A stretch of 64,000 bases of DNA from assembly GCA_964023205.1 (NCBI GenBank), contig OZ026841.1, forward strand, positions 30,084,399 through 30,148,398, in the 5' to 3' direction. This DNA comes from Lutraria lutraria. Lineage: Eukaryota > Mollusca > Bivalvia > Venerida > Mactridae. Within the stretch, counting starts at the first letter, position 1. Each line of letters starts with the position of its first letter. Shown here in pieces: positions 52,201 through 61,959 of the stretch. The position numbers and the translations under genes were made by a program. The notes beneath the pieces are model-generated. The model had not been told where the DNA came from, searched no databases, and was given only the letters and a program-made list of their open reading frames with translations.

Positions 52201-55200
52201 TATTTTCGTTGGTCTCAATTTTTGTGGTTTCGTGTATTACTTTGCTCAGAAATCATAGCTCTTTCAGGACAGATATATCCGGAATATTGTTACCCCTGAC
52301 AAAGCAATAAAATAGCTTCAAAGGGAAATGTACAATTCTGTACTAACAACGACTGTTTTGGGCATTCACATTTAAATTTTTAACACCTATCAATAGACAA
52401 TCAGTTTCAAAAGTATGCATTATAAGACAGAGAAAAGTTACAAACTTACATGATTTATACAAGCTACAACAACAAGACCACTAGGTGAGGTTGACAACTT
52501 CAGTGGTTGTGATGGAAGTTTACAACACTGACATCTGAAATAAAAATAGTATACAAATAACAATAATATACTAAATATAATCCAGTCTAACCTGTACAAG
52601 CGGCCATCTCCAAAAATGCACAGGATTCCTCTGTTATAGAACAAATAGAAACTATTACGACCAATAAATTTATATGCTTATGGAACTTTAAAGGACAGTA
52701 CATGACAGAACAGTTAAAATTCCAAGAATTTAAATCACTTACTCGTATTCATTTGTAGACAAATTGATGTATCGACATGTATCATCCATACTGATTGTAA
52801 TCAGATGATTAGAAGAGACGGCCATACATTGTATCTTGTTGTCGTGACCTTTTCCAGCAACAGGTTCACAAGTTCCGTCCGCAGCATTCCAAGCATGTAG
52901 GTAGAGTTAAGACAAACAAAACCTGAGCCATTTTTGCTATTTTTCTTCAATTATTGATAGCCATGTAAATCGTCACATAATTTGACTGGTCAATTATTCG
53001 TAAGTATATTTTTTACTATGTACATGCCCCGAGGTTATAAAACTAGAGGACAGTCTCAAAGCCCTACATTCCATTCTCAAAGTATTATGGTTGACAATAA
53101 AAAACTGATCAATGTATAAATGCATACATGTAATCTGGATAATTACGCTTATCAGACTAAAGTATCAATAATATCATTGTTGATAGATTAAAGTTCACTA
53201 TGCAACATTTTAAGACAAGGTATGAGATTTGAGTTTGGAGGCCTATCTCAAGTTTTATAACCTCAGGGCCAGGTCTTAATAAAGTATGATCAGTTCTATT
53301 CTGTTCTATTTCATTCTCTGTTCTTATAATCTCATGTTTATTTAGTCAGTTTTATTACTGTGTTAAAAAGGACTATCGTTCACATGCATATACAAGATCC
53401 CTAATTTGACACAAGAACACATAGAGTAAGCTATAAAACAAAACATCTAAATTTAATGTCAAAAATTTAATGATGAGGCACTACAAATTATAACTTAGGT
53501 ATATGTTAGTACCAAAATGTTATAACTGAATGAGACTTGCCTCCGTGGTTGAGTGGTTAAGGTCGCAGACTTCAAATCACTGTGACCTCTCACTGATAGA
53601 GGGTCGTGGGTTCGAGTCCAGCTACAGACTATGTCTCTTTAAATGTGTAAAAGTAGGTATTTGCTTACAGAGGATGAGAGTCTAGTACTGGTTCTCACAG
53701 GAACAATGGTTAGGTGAACTGTCCACTACATATGACTTTGACTGTTGAAAAGGGCGTAAAACATATAACTTAACAAAATATATCATTATTTCTGTTGGAA
53801 GGTCATAATTATCAACACTGTGCATTTTGTATCACAAATGTAAAAAAATTGCTGAGAAAAATTTGGAAAGGATATAAATCTGAGCATCATTTGCACCAGA
53901 ATATATAGTAGTCTGGTCTGGAGTAACAGCTAGACAACTGATAGGCTTGTTGTGGCCCTGGAAAATAAATAAATATAATCAGAATAAAAGGCTATAGCAG
54001 ATAAAATGTATGCTTTAGTAAGAAAAATATAACAAGAGGGCCACGATTGCCCTATAATCCCTCACCAGAAAAAACAATGTGGCTACTTTCATCTGTTTCT
54101 TTGATCTGAAGTGTGTAACACTGCCAAAACGTCAAAATAATTTAAAATAAAATTAGGGCAGATAATTAATCAACACATTGCTTTTATTTTGGAAATGAAG
54201 ATTTTGAAGTTTTCCTATGTATTATGTAAGCCTTATTGTAAAATCAAGTGACCCCTGGGGTGACCCCTGGGGCAGAGCCAATTTTGACTCCAAGGCCATG
54301 ATTTGAACAAACCTGTTGAGTACCACTGAACAATAGTACACATCAAATATTAAGCTCTGGGCATTGTAGTTTCTGACCAGAAGATTATTTTATATTGTAT
54401 AAGCCAATGTAAAATCAAGTTATCCCCAGGGCGGAGCCAATTTTGACCCCCATGACATGGGCAGCCAGTTTTAAATGAAATTTGATTTCTTTATTAACTT
54501 TAAAAGAAAACCACCCAAAGATCTTCCCAGCAAAGTTTGGTTGCAATTGGCATAGACTTAGGAGATGTTGTTTAAGGTATCTGGCATGGATGTCAGGTCA
54601 AATCAAGTTTTGCCAATTTATAGATTTAAAAACTAAACCATAATTATATACTAAAATAAACCCACTGTATAAAGTGCATTGCAAGTGATTTGAAACAAAT
54701 ATTACATTTGATTGATCTCCTATAAACCAATATCGCACGTAATTTACAATTTTTTGATAACTACTCTGTATTTAGGGAAAAAAACAACAAATAGCCTTAA
54801 TGTATTGTCTTGTTTATAATCGCTAAAATAACGAAAAATGATATTTTAAGATATTTACAAAGATTTAATATTATACTTTAATACCAAGCAACAAAACATT
54901 TTAACCGAACGCTCAAAAATGGTGTTTTATTGCGATAAATACTGCACCCCTTTATCGACTTTTCCTTATCAGCGTCAAACATCTCTAACGTAATGTGCAT
55001 TGTATTGGTACAATATGATACTATTAATTCATTAATGACAAAAATGTGTTATGTATGGATTGAGAATGATCATACGCAACAACTGTATAAATATGAAAGT
55101 GTTCTAGCAAGCAGTATTGGTGCTAGATGAAATGGTAAAATCTACTTAACCTGGTACAGAATCATGCTAAGTCCAAATTAAGTCAAGGTCAAGGTCAAAG

Positions 55201-58200
55201 TGGGATTTCTTGATACGGGTGTATTGAGAATGATCATATGCAATAACTGTAGAAGTATGAAAGTGTTCTAGCAAGCGGTATTGATGCTAGACTAAATGGT
55301 AAAATCTACTTAACCTGGTACAGAATCATTCTAATTCCAAATTAAGTCAAGGTCAAAGTGGGATTTCTTGATACTGGCAGATTGAAAATGATCATACGCA
55401 ATAACTGTGTATGTATCAAAGCGTTCTAGCAAGTGGAATTGGTGCTAGACGAAAAGATGTATCTACTTAACCTCGTACGGACGGACGGACAAGACAATCA
55501 CTATATACATCAAAGATGCCGGGGGCATAAAAAGTGTTTGTAACCCCTTTTGATATTAAAAGTTACATTAATTATTTTGACAAAACAATTGGCAGTGTTT
55601 ATTATTGGTAAGGTTTTATATTGGTGTTGTCTAGATTTGGCAGTTCCAATGCTGACTGCCAAAATCGCCAAAATAAAGTGGGCCTCGATATTAGTAGTTC
55701 AGTCATGAATCTTATAGTATGGAAGTCTTATATATTTGACACATATATAAATACTTCTACTACCTTTTGTATTCGTTTAGGGCAGCTAGGATTATTCCTA
55801 TCCAGGTAATTTATATAACCACTCAATGAGACTGTAACGATGTCATCGTCTGACCACAAACATCCAACTTGCATATCATTAAGATCTTTACCGAAGTTGA
55901 AGGTTCTAAAAAACAAACAGAAATCATAAATCTGAAAACAAGAAAACTATCTTCAAAGCTGTAAACTTGCACCCCAGGTTTCAAAATGGAGTATGAATCT
56001 TTCTCATTGTGAAACATATTTAACACAGGCCTACATTAAAATAGTTTGTAAGTAGTTTTCAAGTTAAATTCTATTTTTCACTAGGGTTTAATATCACATT
56101 AACAACTAGGGTCATTTTACAGGAAGAGCCAAGACATACACCTGACAAGATCCATCAACCTTCTGTAAGCTAGCTGGCCAGCTTACTCTTATATAAAATA
56201 TGGTCCTGAGTGGGATTTGAACTCAACGCAGTGAGGGGCTAGTGATTCCTAGTCAGAGACAATAACCACCCAACCTTGGAGGCCACGACTGCACATGAAT
56301 GATCAGTAATGGAGGACGTAGGTCTTAGAGTAAGATACATTGTCTTCAACTAAATCGTCAGAGAAGAAATGTCCAAAAGAGTCAAGGCTTGTAGACCTAA
56401 AACTCCATGTATAAAGCTAAGAAGGTAGGCTTGTCAAGATACTTACTCTTTGAGTTCTCTGGAGGCAACATCCCAGATTTTAGCTGTCTTATCAGCAGAC
56501 ACAGTCAACACTTCGTCACTGGCTTTGTTAAATGCCAACTTTACAAAATAGAAAAAAAAAATTTTAAGTACAATTATAATATCCCTTATAAGTAAAACTT
56601 GCACCTCAATTTTATTTTTGATGCGGTGGCTGGGTGGAAACTGGAATAGCCGTGAGGCGTGTACTTTATTGTAACATTTTACAAAGGGAAATAAAACAGT
56701 CAATTTTTCTTTTTTTCATGAATACCTGCAAATAGTTGCTGAGTTTTTCTATTCTTTTTCATATAAATTACATTAACTGACAAACTTACTGCATAAACAG
56801 AGAAAGTAATGAATTATCTTCCAGCACAAACAGAAAAATTAACTAATTAACTTACAGCTTAAACAGAGAAAGTAACTAATTAACTCACGGCTCAAACAGA
56901 GAAAGTAACCAATTAACTTACAGCATAAACAGAGAAAGTAACTAATTAACTTACAGCATAAACACCAGCAGAATGAGCACAACCTGTATCAGCTTTTGGC
57001 AGGCTTTCATCAATAAATGGTCCAATAAACATGCTGTCCTTGCCATCATATGCCAATACCTGAAGTATAAAAATAGGAAGTCAATACCGTTACAGTCCAA
57101 TCATTAAGTAGTTGCATTCATTCACATCAAAAGTAGTACCGCTTAGTAGTGACACACTGAACAAATTCCAAGCATAAGTGTTTTAGTTCAAGTCCAAGAG
57201 AGTTCATTTATATGCATATCTAATTATTGTAGTTTAGAGAGACTAGTTTACGGCCAAAGAGAGTACAGTAGGATAAGGCAGACATTGAATACAGTCAAAC
57301 TGCTGGCTATTGATGGACAACATATTATATCATCTCACATCTAAAAATCAGTAAAACTTTGTGTATTGTTTTTAAATGAATGACACATGGTTCACAATTG
57401 TGAGGAACCAGTTGACTCTAAAATGAAAATGGTAGAAAAAATACTGAAATAAATTTTAATATTGGGGTACCAAATTTCCATAGATTAGACATAGTTTGAT
57501 GTATCCTATCATAGGCCCTACGGCAACCAACTACTCCGCATGTTTTAGTCCTTCTAGTTTAGTCTAGCACAGTTTTTGAGAATATCCAGGAAGTTTGACT
57601 GCATTTTGATCAGTGCAAAGGCTCTGCTTAATAATTATTAATTACTGCAAACGTTACTTGTCCCAATCTATAATTGCTTGTCCCAGACAACCAGAAAAGT
57701 CTATTACCAGCTTCCATGGACCTCATCTAGTACTAACCACATTCTATCTGCAAGCTACTACTAAACTCAATTTAAAGACATTCGCTGTACAGTTTTTTTC
57801 ACATAGACATACAGGAAAAATTTAAACTCTATCATGAATTTTTTTAAACTGCATGATCATAGCATATGATATCACAACCATTTTAACTGATTAAGGGGTT
57901 CATGAACCAATTTTTGAGTTATCTGCCCTTGAATTAGAATTTTTGGCTATGATCAGGGGAGCTTTATAAAAAGTTGCCATTTCTACATCCATCAAATCCT
58001 GAAACAGACCTTTTTATCAGCACCAATGGTGACATAAACAGAGCCATCTGGACTGTATCTTACGCCATTAACGAAGTTGCCATGCTCCTGAAAAAATAAA
58101 GTAATTAAAAATTACAATTTTACACGCATCAGTTAAAAAGATCGAATTTCTAATTAGCCCTTCACAGCCATGGCCCTTTAAGTAGCAGCATAAATCAAAG

Positions 58201-61200
58201 TTATAATAACTGGACCTATCTCCTTACTGTGGCATACAATGGGGCACTATCCCAATAAACTTGGTCTAAATCTGATTTAATATCAGGCGCAGCAAAGCCA
58301 AGCCATGCCCGAACTTTGCAAAAAGCTATTTGGTCTTCTTGGAAATTGTTCTCCTTGTCTGCCATTTTAAATCGCAGTGTATATAACCTCAAATGGTTCA
58401 AGTGAAAATCTCATTCACTGCGTAAGATTATCCTGAGTTTCTCGTGCATATACCAGTAGTGTATAACACATGACGGATATGTGCTAAATAACCGTAAAAA
58501 TTTAGACTGATTAATATGTAACAAATACCCCTCATGCATTTCATTCAAAGCATGTTTTGTTTTGCAGGATTAGGGGTGCCCTTAAAATACATATACAAGT
58601 AGTGTTACTATTCAAGTCAAAATTTAAACTAAATTAATGAAGTAATGAAAACTAAGATTCTTGTGTATGAAACTTCAATGATCTAATTAATCTACCCGAT
58701 TTTGAAGCGTCGGTTTAAATGGTGGTCCTGGACAAAATTGTGTTGAGAAATCTTCACTGGCAGTAACCAAACGAAATGGTCTTGTTGGCTTCAGTGCAAC
58801 AGAGTTTACACTTTTTGTATGACCATGAATATCACCGACCGTGGTCCCCATATCAGCATTAATACACTTTGCATACCTGCATAATACACAAGACAAAAAA
58901 TTCTGCTCAAATATGAAGAAGTGGACCATCATGGCCCAGTATCAATCAGGATTCTGAGAGGTATAAAAGAAACCTCTGCACCATTCACTCTGCAAAATAT
59001 ATGGTAGTGTTGGGAGACAGTTCACAAACATAATTTATCATCATTTCTTAATTATAAAGTGATTAATGATTGACTAGTCATCAATCATTGAATGACTTAA
59101 GGTGCATTTGAAATTTTAATATTGATTAATTCTTAAGGTCTTCAACCTTAAAAATTTTTCACAGAAGCTCAAGGATGAACCAACACTAGAGTCGTTTTTA
59201 CCTTCATGTTTGTTAAATATTTTTCCTAACTTTTTTTGCCAAATATTAAACAATACAAAGGTAATATTTATCTGTTATCACCCTGTCTGCTATCTTAATC
59301 ATGAACATTGATCAGTAGACCAATTTTTCTCCAGGGTTAACTCACTACTGATGTTTACGGTGTATTCCTAAAAACCAACACTTCATATAAATTTCACAAC
59401 AACTAAAGACCTCAGCAACTGTTCATAAAATATAAACAACATCTTAATCCTTACAGTTTAGAAAAAAAAATTTACATTTGAAGACATATTAAACAATCTA
59501 AAACACATAGTATCCTTCACTCACATTTCTCTTCCATCACCGCCTACAGCAACTTTTTGTGAATCACCTGACCAAGCTATGTCTTTAACAGTTGATCCAA
59601 GCACATGAAATTCATTCTTTAAAATGTGTTCAACTTGCGTAGTATCCCAAATTCTAACCTTACCATTTGTATCTGCAAACATGAAAATATTGTATACAAG
59701 TGAAACCATATGATTCAATCATGATAATAATGACTGGTCAGACATTTCATGATTTTTGTGTTTAAACCAATTTAAAAGTGCAAATTAACTTGTTGTTTGC
59801 AGGTTACTTCTGTTTATAGGCTTACACGTGACTATACTTTACAGGTGACTTTTGTACACAAGCAACTTTTTTTTCAGGGGTGTCAATTGAGCCAAATTAA
59901 AAATCCCAAAAATCATATGCAGCCAATCATTTTTTGCCAAACAAGAGGTCTTCAACCACATTGTTTCCATATTTTACTCAGTTTGTATTAAAGGAAATTC
60001 TTCAGTGCAGATTAAATTGACATAACTTTGCCATTTCTTGAGATATTTTCATCAAATTATAGAAGTCAAAGCTCTTTCATGACAGATAAATGCGGAATTC
60101 CAGATATATCCAGAATATTGCCACCCCTAGACAGGTTTACAGATGATTTTTGTTCACAAGAGACTATGTTATCAGGTGTTTACAGGGGACTCATTTTAAG
60201 GGGACTTTTGTATACAGGTGTAAAGGTGAATTTTGTTCACAGGGGACTTGCTTACAGGTTGTTTACAGGCAATCTTTGTTCACAAAAGTTTATCTACAAA
60301 AGTTTATACAGGTGACTTTTGTTTACAAGTTTAGAGGTGACTTTTGTTTACTAGTGTTTACATTTACAGGTGATTTTTTATTTACAGGTGACATTTGGTT
60401 ACAGGTTTATAACTTTATAGCAGACTTTAGTTTACAGGTGTTTACGGGTGACTTTTGTTTACAGGCGTCTTGTTTACAAATGATTGGAAAGTCAGGTACA
60501 GGAGTGAAAATATGTTAAGGCTAGGAATAAAGGCATTCTTTTTCCACAGGTTTTTTATCAGGTGGGTGCTCCCCAAACACACTAGTCACAGGATGAGCAC
60601 TATAGATGATGCTTACAATTTTTATACATGTCAAATAAAAAGGGAGAAAGGAGTACAGAACCACTTCTCCATAGTTTGCTTTGGTTTAATGATATAGATC
60701 TATCAGACTATTAATGACATGAATAACTAAGTAGAATAATAGTCTAAGAGTTATGCTCCTGACAAAAATTAAGCATGAAAAATTAACAACAGGCAATAAC
60801 AACAAAATTAAGAAGTGCAGAGTAACTGTTGTTGTGCACTGCACTTCTTCTCAATGAGACATATCTTACAATAAAGTTTCAATTCTTAACTTTCGTAGTT
60901 TAAGAGTTACGCTCTGGACAAAAAAATATGACAGACAGAAGCATAGAAGAATGGACGGACAAAGCAACGACTACATGCTCCTCCCTTCTGAGAGCATAAT
61001 AATTCTAATTGATCACAATCCCATAGTTAGGAAGAATGTATGTAAATAATCTAGCCAATTAAAGAATTGTAGAATGCGGTAAATTCTGTGTTCAAAGACC
61101 AAGAAATAACTGCAATGATGTCCAAAATGCTAAATAATTCCTTTTTTTGAATGTACAATACCTTCCCTCAGGGTGTGAGGGATGAAACTGACCCATAAAT

Positions 61201-61560
61201 GGATGGTTGAAATGAATTTGGGACTTACCTCCAGAAGCTATGTAAAATGTTGAAGGAGAGTAGGCAGCTACAGTCGGATGGGAAGTGTGTTCAGAATAAA
61301 TATCACACTTTGAAGCATTCTGAAACAATAAAAGAATTACACAAAATAAGCAAGTCAAGAGATGTTACACAAATGATCATTTAACCAGCCCACATGAATT
61401 CTACACATAAATCAGTGATATTTCATACACAATACTTCAGAATTCAATCTGAACCAAAGTTTCTAAACTACACCTGTCTGCACAAAAAAACTTGAGTAGC
61501 AGTCCTTTGAACTATACTTGTGGTCGGAATGGAAGTTCTACGGTCCAAAACACACACACA
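49118..61560 (-). CDS. WDR1: WDR1/AIP1-like actin-interacting WD40 protein, 5'-partial, 15 exons
   Basis: Joined exons on the minus strand: 61560-61474, 61319-61229, 59672-59525, 58876-58696, 58087-58010, 57059-56955, 56538-56447, 55905-55764, 53957-53876, 52896-52743, 52534-52450, 52118-52008, 51134-50967, 50379-50226, 49251-49118. Every exon phase matches its neighbour and the total is 1,812 nt (603 residues plus TGA). Segments such as YIASG, KVRIWDTTQ, KDIAW, TRPFRLVTASED, GPPFK, SADKTAKIWDV, VSLSGYINYLDRNNPS, GKGH and SMDDT match WDR1/AIP1 in order. In known animals AIP1 is a cytosolic protein of two seven-bladed beta-propellers that helps ADF/cofilin disassemble actin filaments. Human WDR1 is about 606 residues, and its first roughly 40 are not found here. 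Unusual points are an extended loop before the YSEH segment, YAKCINAD where relatives have an FGxVFL-like strand, and a non-WD tail ending QQQTK. It may be a divergent paralogue rather than the main orthologue. The family call is very secure; the first exon is less so. Confidence 0.93.
50226..50379 (-). CDS. WDR1: WDR1-like exon with SLAWAPDSKHFATGSLDGSI
   Basis: The acceptor is ATTCACAG; the donor is G before GTAAGA. FSLAWAPDSKHFATGSLDG followed by IVIWNLE is the penultimate WD repeat of AIP1. The stretch before it (EKYKTTKQTGK) is shorter than the usual FYGHHAKI segment. Confidence 0.95.
50967..51134 (-). CDS. WDR1: WDR1-like exon with VTNISFSPDDSKLVVTT ... DGYE
   Basis: This 56-codon exon is in phase 0 at both ends, with acceptor TTTTTTAG and donor GAG before GTAAAT. 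DVHIFELQG, then VTNISFSPDDSKLVV and a VEDGYE segment match the VRLYS...VTDVAYSHDGAFLAV...VADGYS run of human WDR1. Confidence 0.95.
52008..52118 (-). CDS. WDR1: WDR1-like exon with IVVIEEGN ... VAFGGVN
   Basis: This 37-codon exon is in phase 0 at both ends, with acceptor TTTTCAG and donor AAC before GTAAGA. KWEPKCVSVQ and MVAFGGVN match the PEVVAVHP...VAIGGVD region of WDR1. Confidence 0.94.
52450..52534 (-). CDS. WDR1: WDR1-like exon with QPLKLSTSPSGLVVVACINH
   Basis: The acceptor is ATTTCAG and the donor is CAT before GTAAGT. It matches the QPKxxxxxPGGxxVVxCI region of AIP1. The first residues, a Cys-rich CQCCK, differ from relatives. Confidence 0.92.
52743..52896 (-). CDS. WDR1: WDR1-like exon with AWNAADGT ... 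GKGH ... SMDDT
   Basis: The exon begins after the AC acceptor of the U12-type intron and ends at GTAAGT. It contains WNAADGTCEPVAGKGHDNKI and TISMDDTCRYINL, matching the linker and next blade of the second propeller of AIP1. It leaves two bases (GA). Confidence 0.95.
52897..53875 (-). other. U12-type AT-AC intron of the WDR1-like gene
   Basis: On the minus strand the intron begins ATATCCTTTC and ends in AC (CTACCTAC). Ten bases before the end is TCTTAAC (A at about 52,907), a near-consensus U12 branch site. This 979-nt intron carries an antisense SINE at 53,539-53,765. Joining across it yields I-Y-A-W with the frame kept, matching the xINYWD strand of human WDR1. All three minor-spliceosome signals are visible directly; whether it is spliced this way is inferred. 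Confidence 0.9.
53539..53765 (+). repeat. tRNA-derived SINE inside the U12-type intron, antisense to the gene
   Basis: The head GCCTCCGTGGTTGAGTGG, the arm CCTCTCACTGATAGAGGG and B box GTGGGTTCGAGTCC are followed by the same body as the copy at 38,099-38,328, including GTTGAAAAGGGCG near the end. Confidence 0.8.
53876..53957 (-). CDS. WDR1: WDR1-like exon with GHNKPISCL ... YSGANDAQI, upstream of an AT-AC intron
   Basis: The acceptor is TTTTCCAG. The exon encodes GHNKPISCLAVTPDQ then YSGANDAQI and leaves one base. No GT donor exists at the required position. The exon is followed on the minus strand by ATATCCTTTCC, the U12-type AT-AC donor sequence, and the next exon completes a Tyr codon exactly where relatives have Tyr or a similar residue. 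Confidence 0.93.
54030..54620. repeat. Interspersed repeat in a WDR1-like intron
   Basis: It begins ACAAGAGGGCCACGATTGCC and contains GGGGCAGAGCCAATTTTGAC twice, with AATTTTGACCCC variants. It resembles a very common, non-coding repeat of bivalve genomes; that identification is from memory and not checked. Confidence 0.5.
54650..55030. repeat. Diverged repeat, partner of 12.20-12.92 kb
   Basis: Block A (54,660-54,800) is direct and block B (54,895-55,030) is inverted relative to the copy at 12.2-12.9 kb. Here the blocks are about 100 bp apart instead of about 430. It lies in a WDR1-like intron. Confidence 0.5.
55061..55500. repeat. Tandem repeat of about 160 bp, three copies, with CGGA tail
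   Basis: The unit begins TGAGAATGATCATACGCAA and includes GTTCTAGCAAGC, AAATCTACTTAACCTGGTAC and AAGTCAAGGTCAAAGTGGG. Copies start near 55,061, 55,225 and 55,383. The array ends in ACGGACGGACGGACAAG. Diverged units lie at 5.7-6.5 kb. Confidence 0.85.
55764..55905 (-). CDS. WDR1: WDR1-like exon with VSLSGYINYLDRNNPS
   Basis: The acceptor is TTTTTTAG and the donor is AAG before GTAGTA. VGCLW and VSLSGYINYLDRNNPS are almost unchanged from vertebrate WDR1. This is the strongest single match in the gene. Confidence 0.97.
56115..56287 (-). repeat. SINE in a WDR1-like intron, sense to the gene
   Basis: On the minus strand it reads GCCTCCAAGG, then TGAGTTCAAATCCCACTC (B box) and a GTAAGCTGGCCAGC-type body. 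It lies between the exons at 55,905 and 56,447. Confidence 0.65.
56447..56538 (-). CDS. WDR1: WDR1-like exon with SADKTAKIWDV
   Basis: The acceptor is TTTTGTAAAG and the donor is GTAAGT. The exon carries LAFNKASDEVLTVSADKTAK and IWDVASRELK, a full WD strand set. It leaves two bases (GA) for the next exon. Confidence 0.95.
56780..56957 (-). repeat. 33-bp tandem array duplicating a 5' splice site
   Basis: Reading the minus strand, the exon end TATGCT and donor GTAAGTTAATTAG are followed by five further copies at exact 33-bp spacing (plus-strand starts near 56,918, 56,885, 56,852, 56,819 and 56,786). Four of the five intronic copies keep GTAAGT or GTGAGT; one is changed to GGAAGA. The authentic donor is the first copy. 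Any read-through into the array meets TAA immediately in frame. Confidence 0.9.
56955..57059 (-). CDS. WDR1: WDR1-like exon with VLAYDGKD ... AHSAGVYA
   Basis: This 35-codon exon is in phase 0 at both ends. The acceptor is ACTTCAG and the donor is GCT before GTAAGT. It matches the end of blade 4 and the beginning of blade 5 in AIP1 (YDG, then AHxxGVYA). Its last ten or so bases and its donor are repeated downstream in a 33-bp tandem array. Confidence 0.93.
57675..57765 (-). repeat. SINE body fragment
   Basis: CTAGTACTAACCACATTCTA with the following CAAGCT closely matches 7,832-7,862 inside the SINE at 7,721-8,022. Only the body remains here. Confidence 0.5.
58010..58087 (-). CDS. WDR1: WDR1-like exon with EHGNFVNGVRYSPDG
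   Basis: This 26-codon exon is in phase 0 at both ends. The acceptor is TTTTTTCAG. The donor GTCTGT is weak, but the conserved reading into the next exon (GADKK then VLAYDGK) requires it. The HxxFVNxVRYSPDG pattern is typical of AIP1. Confidence 0.93.
58696..58876 (-). CDS. WDR1: WDR1-like exon with TRPFRLVTASED and GPPFK
   Basis: The acceptor is TATGCAG; the donor is CGG before GTAGAT. The exon contains TTVGDIHGH, NSVALKPTRPFRLVTASED and GPPFK, the AIP1 signature. The first eight residues (YAKCINAD) replace the usual FGxVFLxD strand, and CPGPPFKPTLQ replaces EGPPFKFK, so this is one of the most diverged parts of the protein. Confidence 0.95.
59525..59672 (-). CDS. WDR1: WDR1-like exon with KVRIWDTTQ / VKDIAW
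   Basis: The acceptor is TTTGCAG and the donor is GTGAGT. The exon encodes TNGKVRIWDTTQVEHILKN, then VKDIAWSGDSQKVAV and GDGRE, the end of blade 1 and start of blade 2 in AIP1. It ends with two bases of a Met codon completed in the next exon, where relatives have Lys, Arg or similar after GRE. Confidence 0.95.
60120..60480. repeat. Irregular minisatellite of TTTACAGGTGACTTTTG
   Basis: Units of about 17-30 bp with the core ACAGGTGACTTTTGTT recur some 15 times. Weaker copies begin at 59,800. It lies in the WDR1-like intron between exons at 59,672 and 61,229. Confidence 0.8.
61229..61319 (-). CDS. WDR1: WDR1-like exon with YSEH...FYIASG
   Basis: The acceptor is TTTTTCAG and the donor is GTAAGT. 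The exon begins in phase 0 and leaves one base, which makes the Asp codon with the next exon. The YSEH, YSP and FYIASG(D) segments match the first complete WD repeat of AIP1 proteins. Confidence 0.9.
61474..61560 (-). CDS. WDR1: WDR1-like exon 1 of those visible (tentative)
   Basis: This segment follows a T-rich tract ending in TAG and is closed by CAG before GTGTAG. It has 29 codons and enters and leaves in phase 0, which fits the next exon. It contains VCVLDRR, which can be placed on the strand that reads xCVILRN in vertebrate WDR1. The following 17 or so residues have no counterpart in relatives, so it could be a lineage-specific loop, an alternative exon, or a mis-call. The donor GTGTAG is weak. 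Confidence 0.5.
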
Positions 61561-61959
61561 CTAAAAAATAAAATTTAAATCTCCTGAATTCTAAAAACTC
61601 AATAAGCACATATATGCCCCCAGGGTAAAGTTTCAAATACACATTATTGTGCTATATACATTATTCCTTACAGATGAAATACCCAAGTCCAATAACTGAA
61701 CCATAAATATGTGAAGTCAACCAAAATCACCGCAGGTGACGTTTGTTTAGTAGTGTTACATGGCACATCATGATCAACTATGAATGGTCATATAGCGCGC
61801 AATAAAAATTAACAAGAGTGCAAAATTTCACAAAATACGCCCGTCTAAAGGTTTGGGATACCAATGGCAAATTATATATCTTTTTTAAAATGAGCAACAT
61901 TTTATAAATATGACATGTAGCACCATTCACATTTTCATCAAAATCCAGACAGCCTTGTG

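Noticed and set aside
53820..53875. Ordinary GT donor for the exon ending at 53,876
   Set aside because: The first GT downstream would add an out-of-frame hydrophobic stretch and would need a different acceptor. The AT-AC solution restores the conserved frame exactly.
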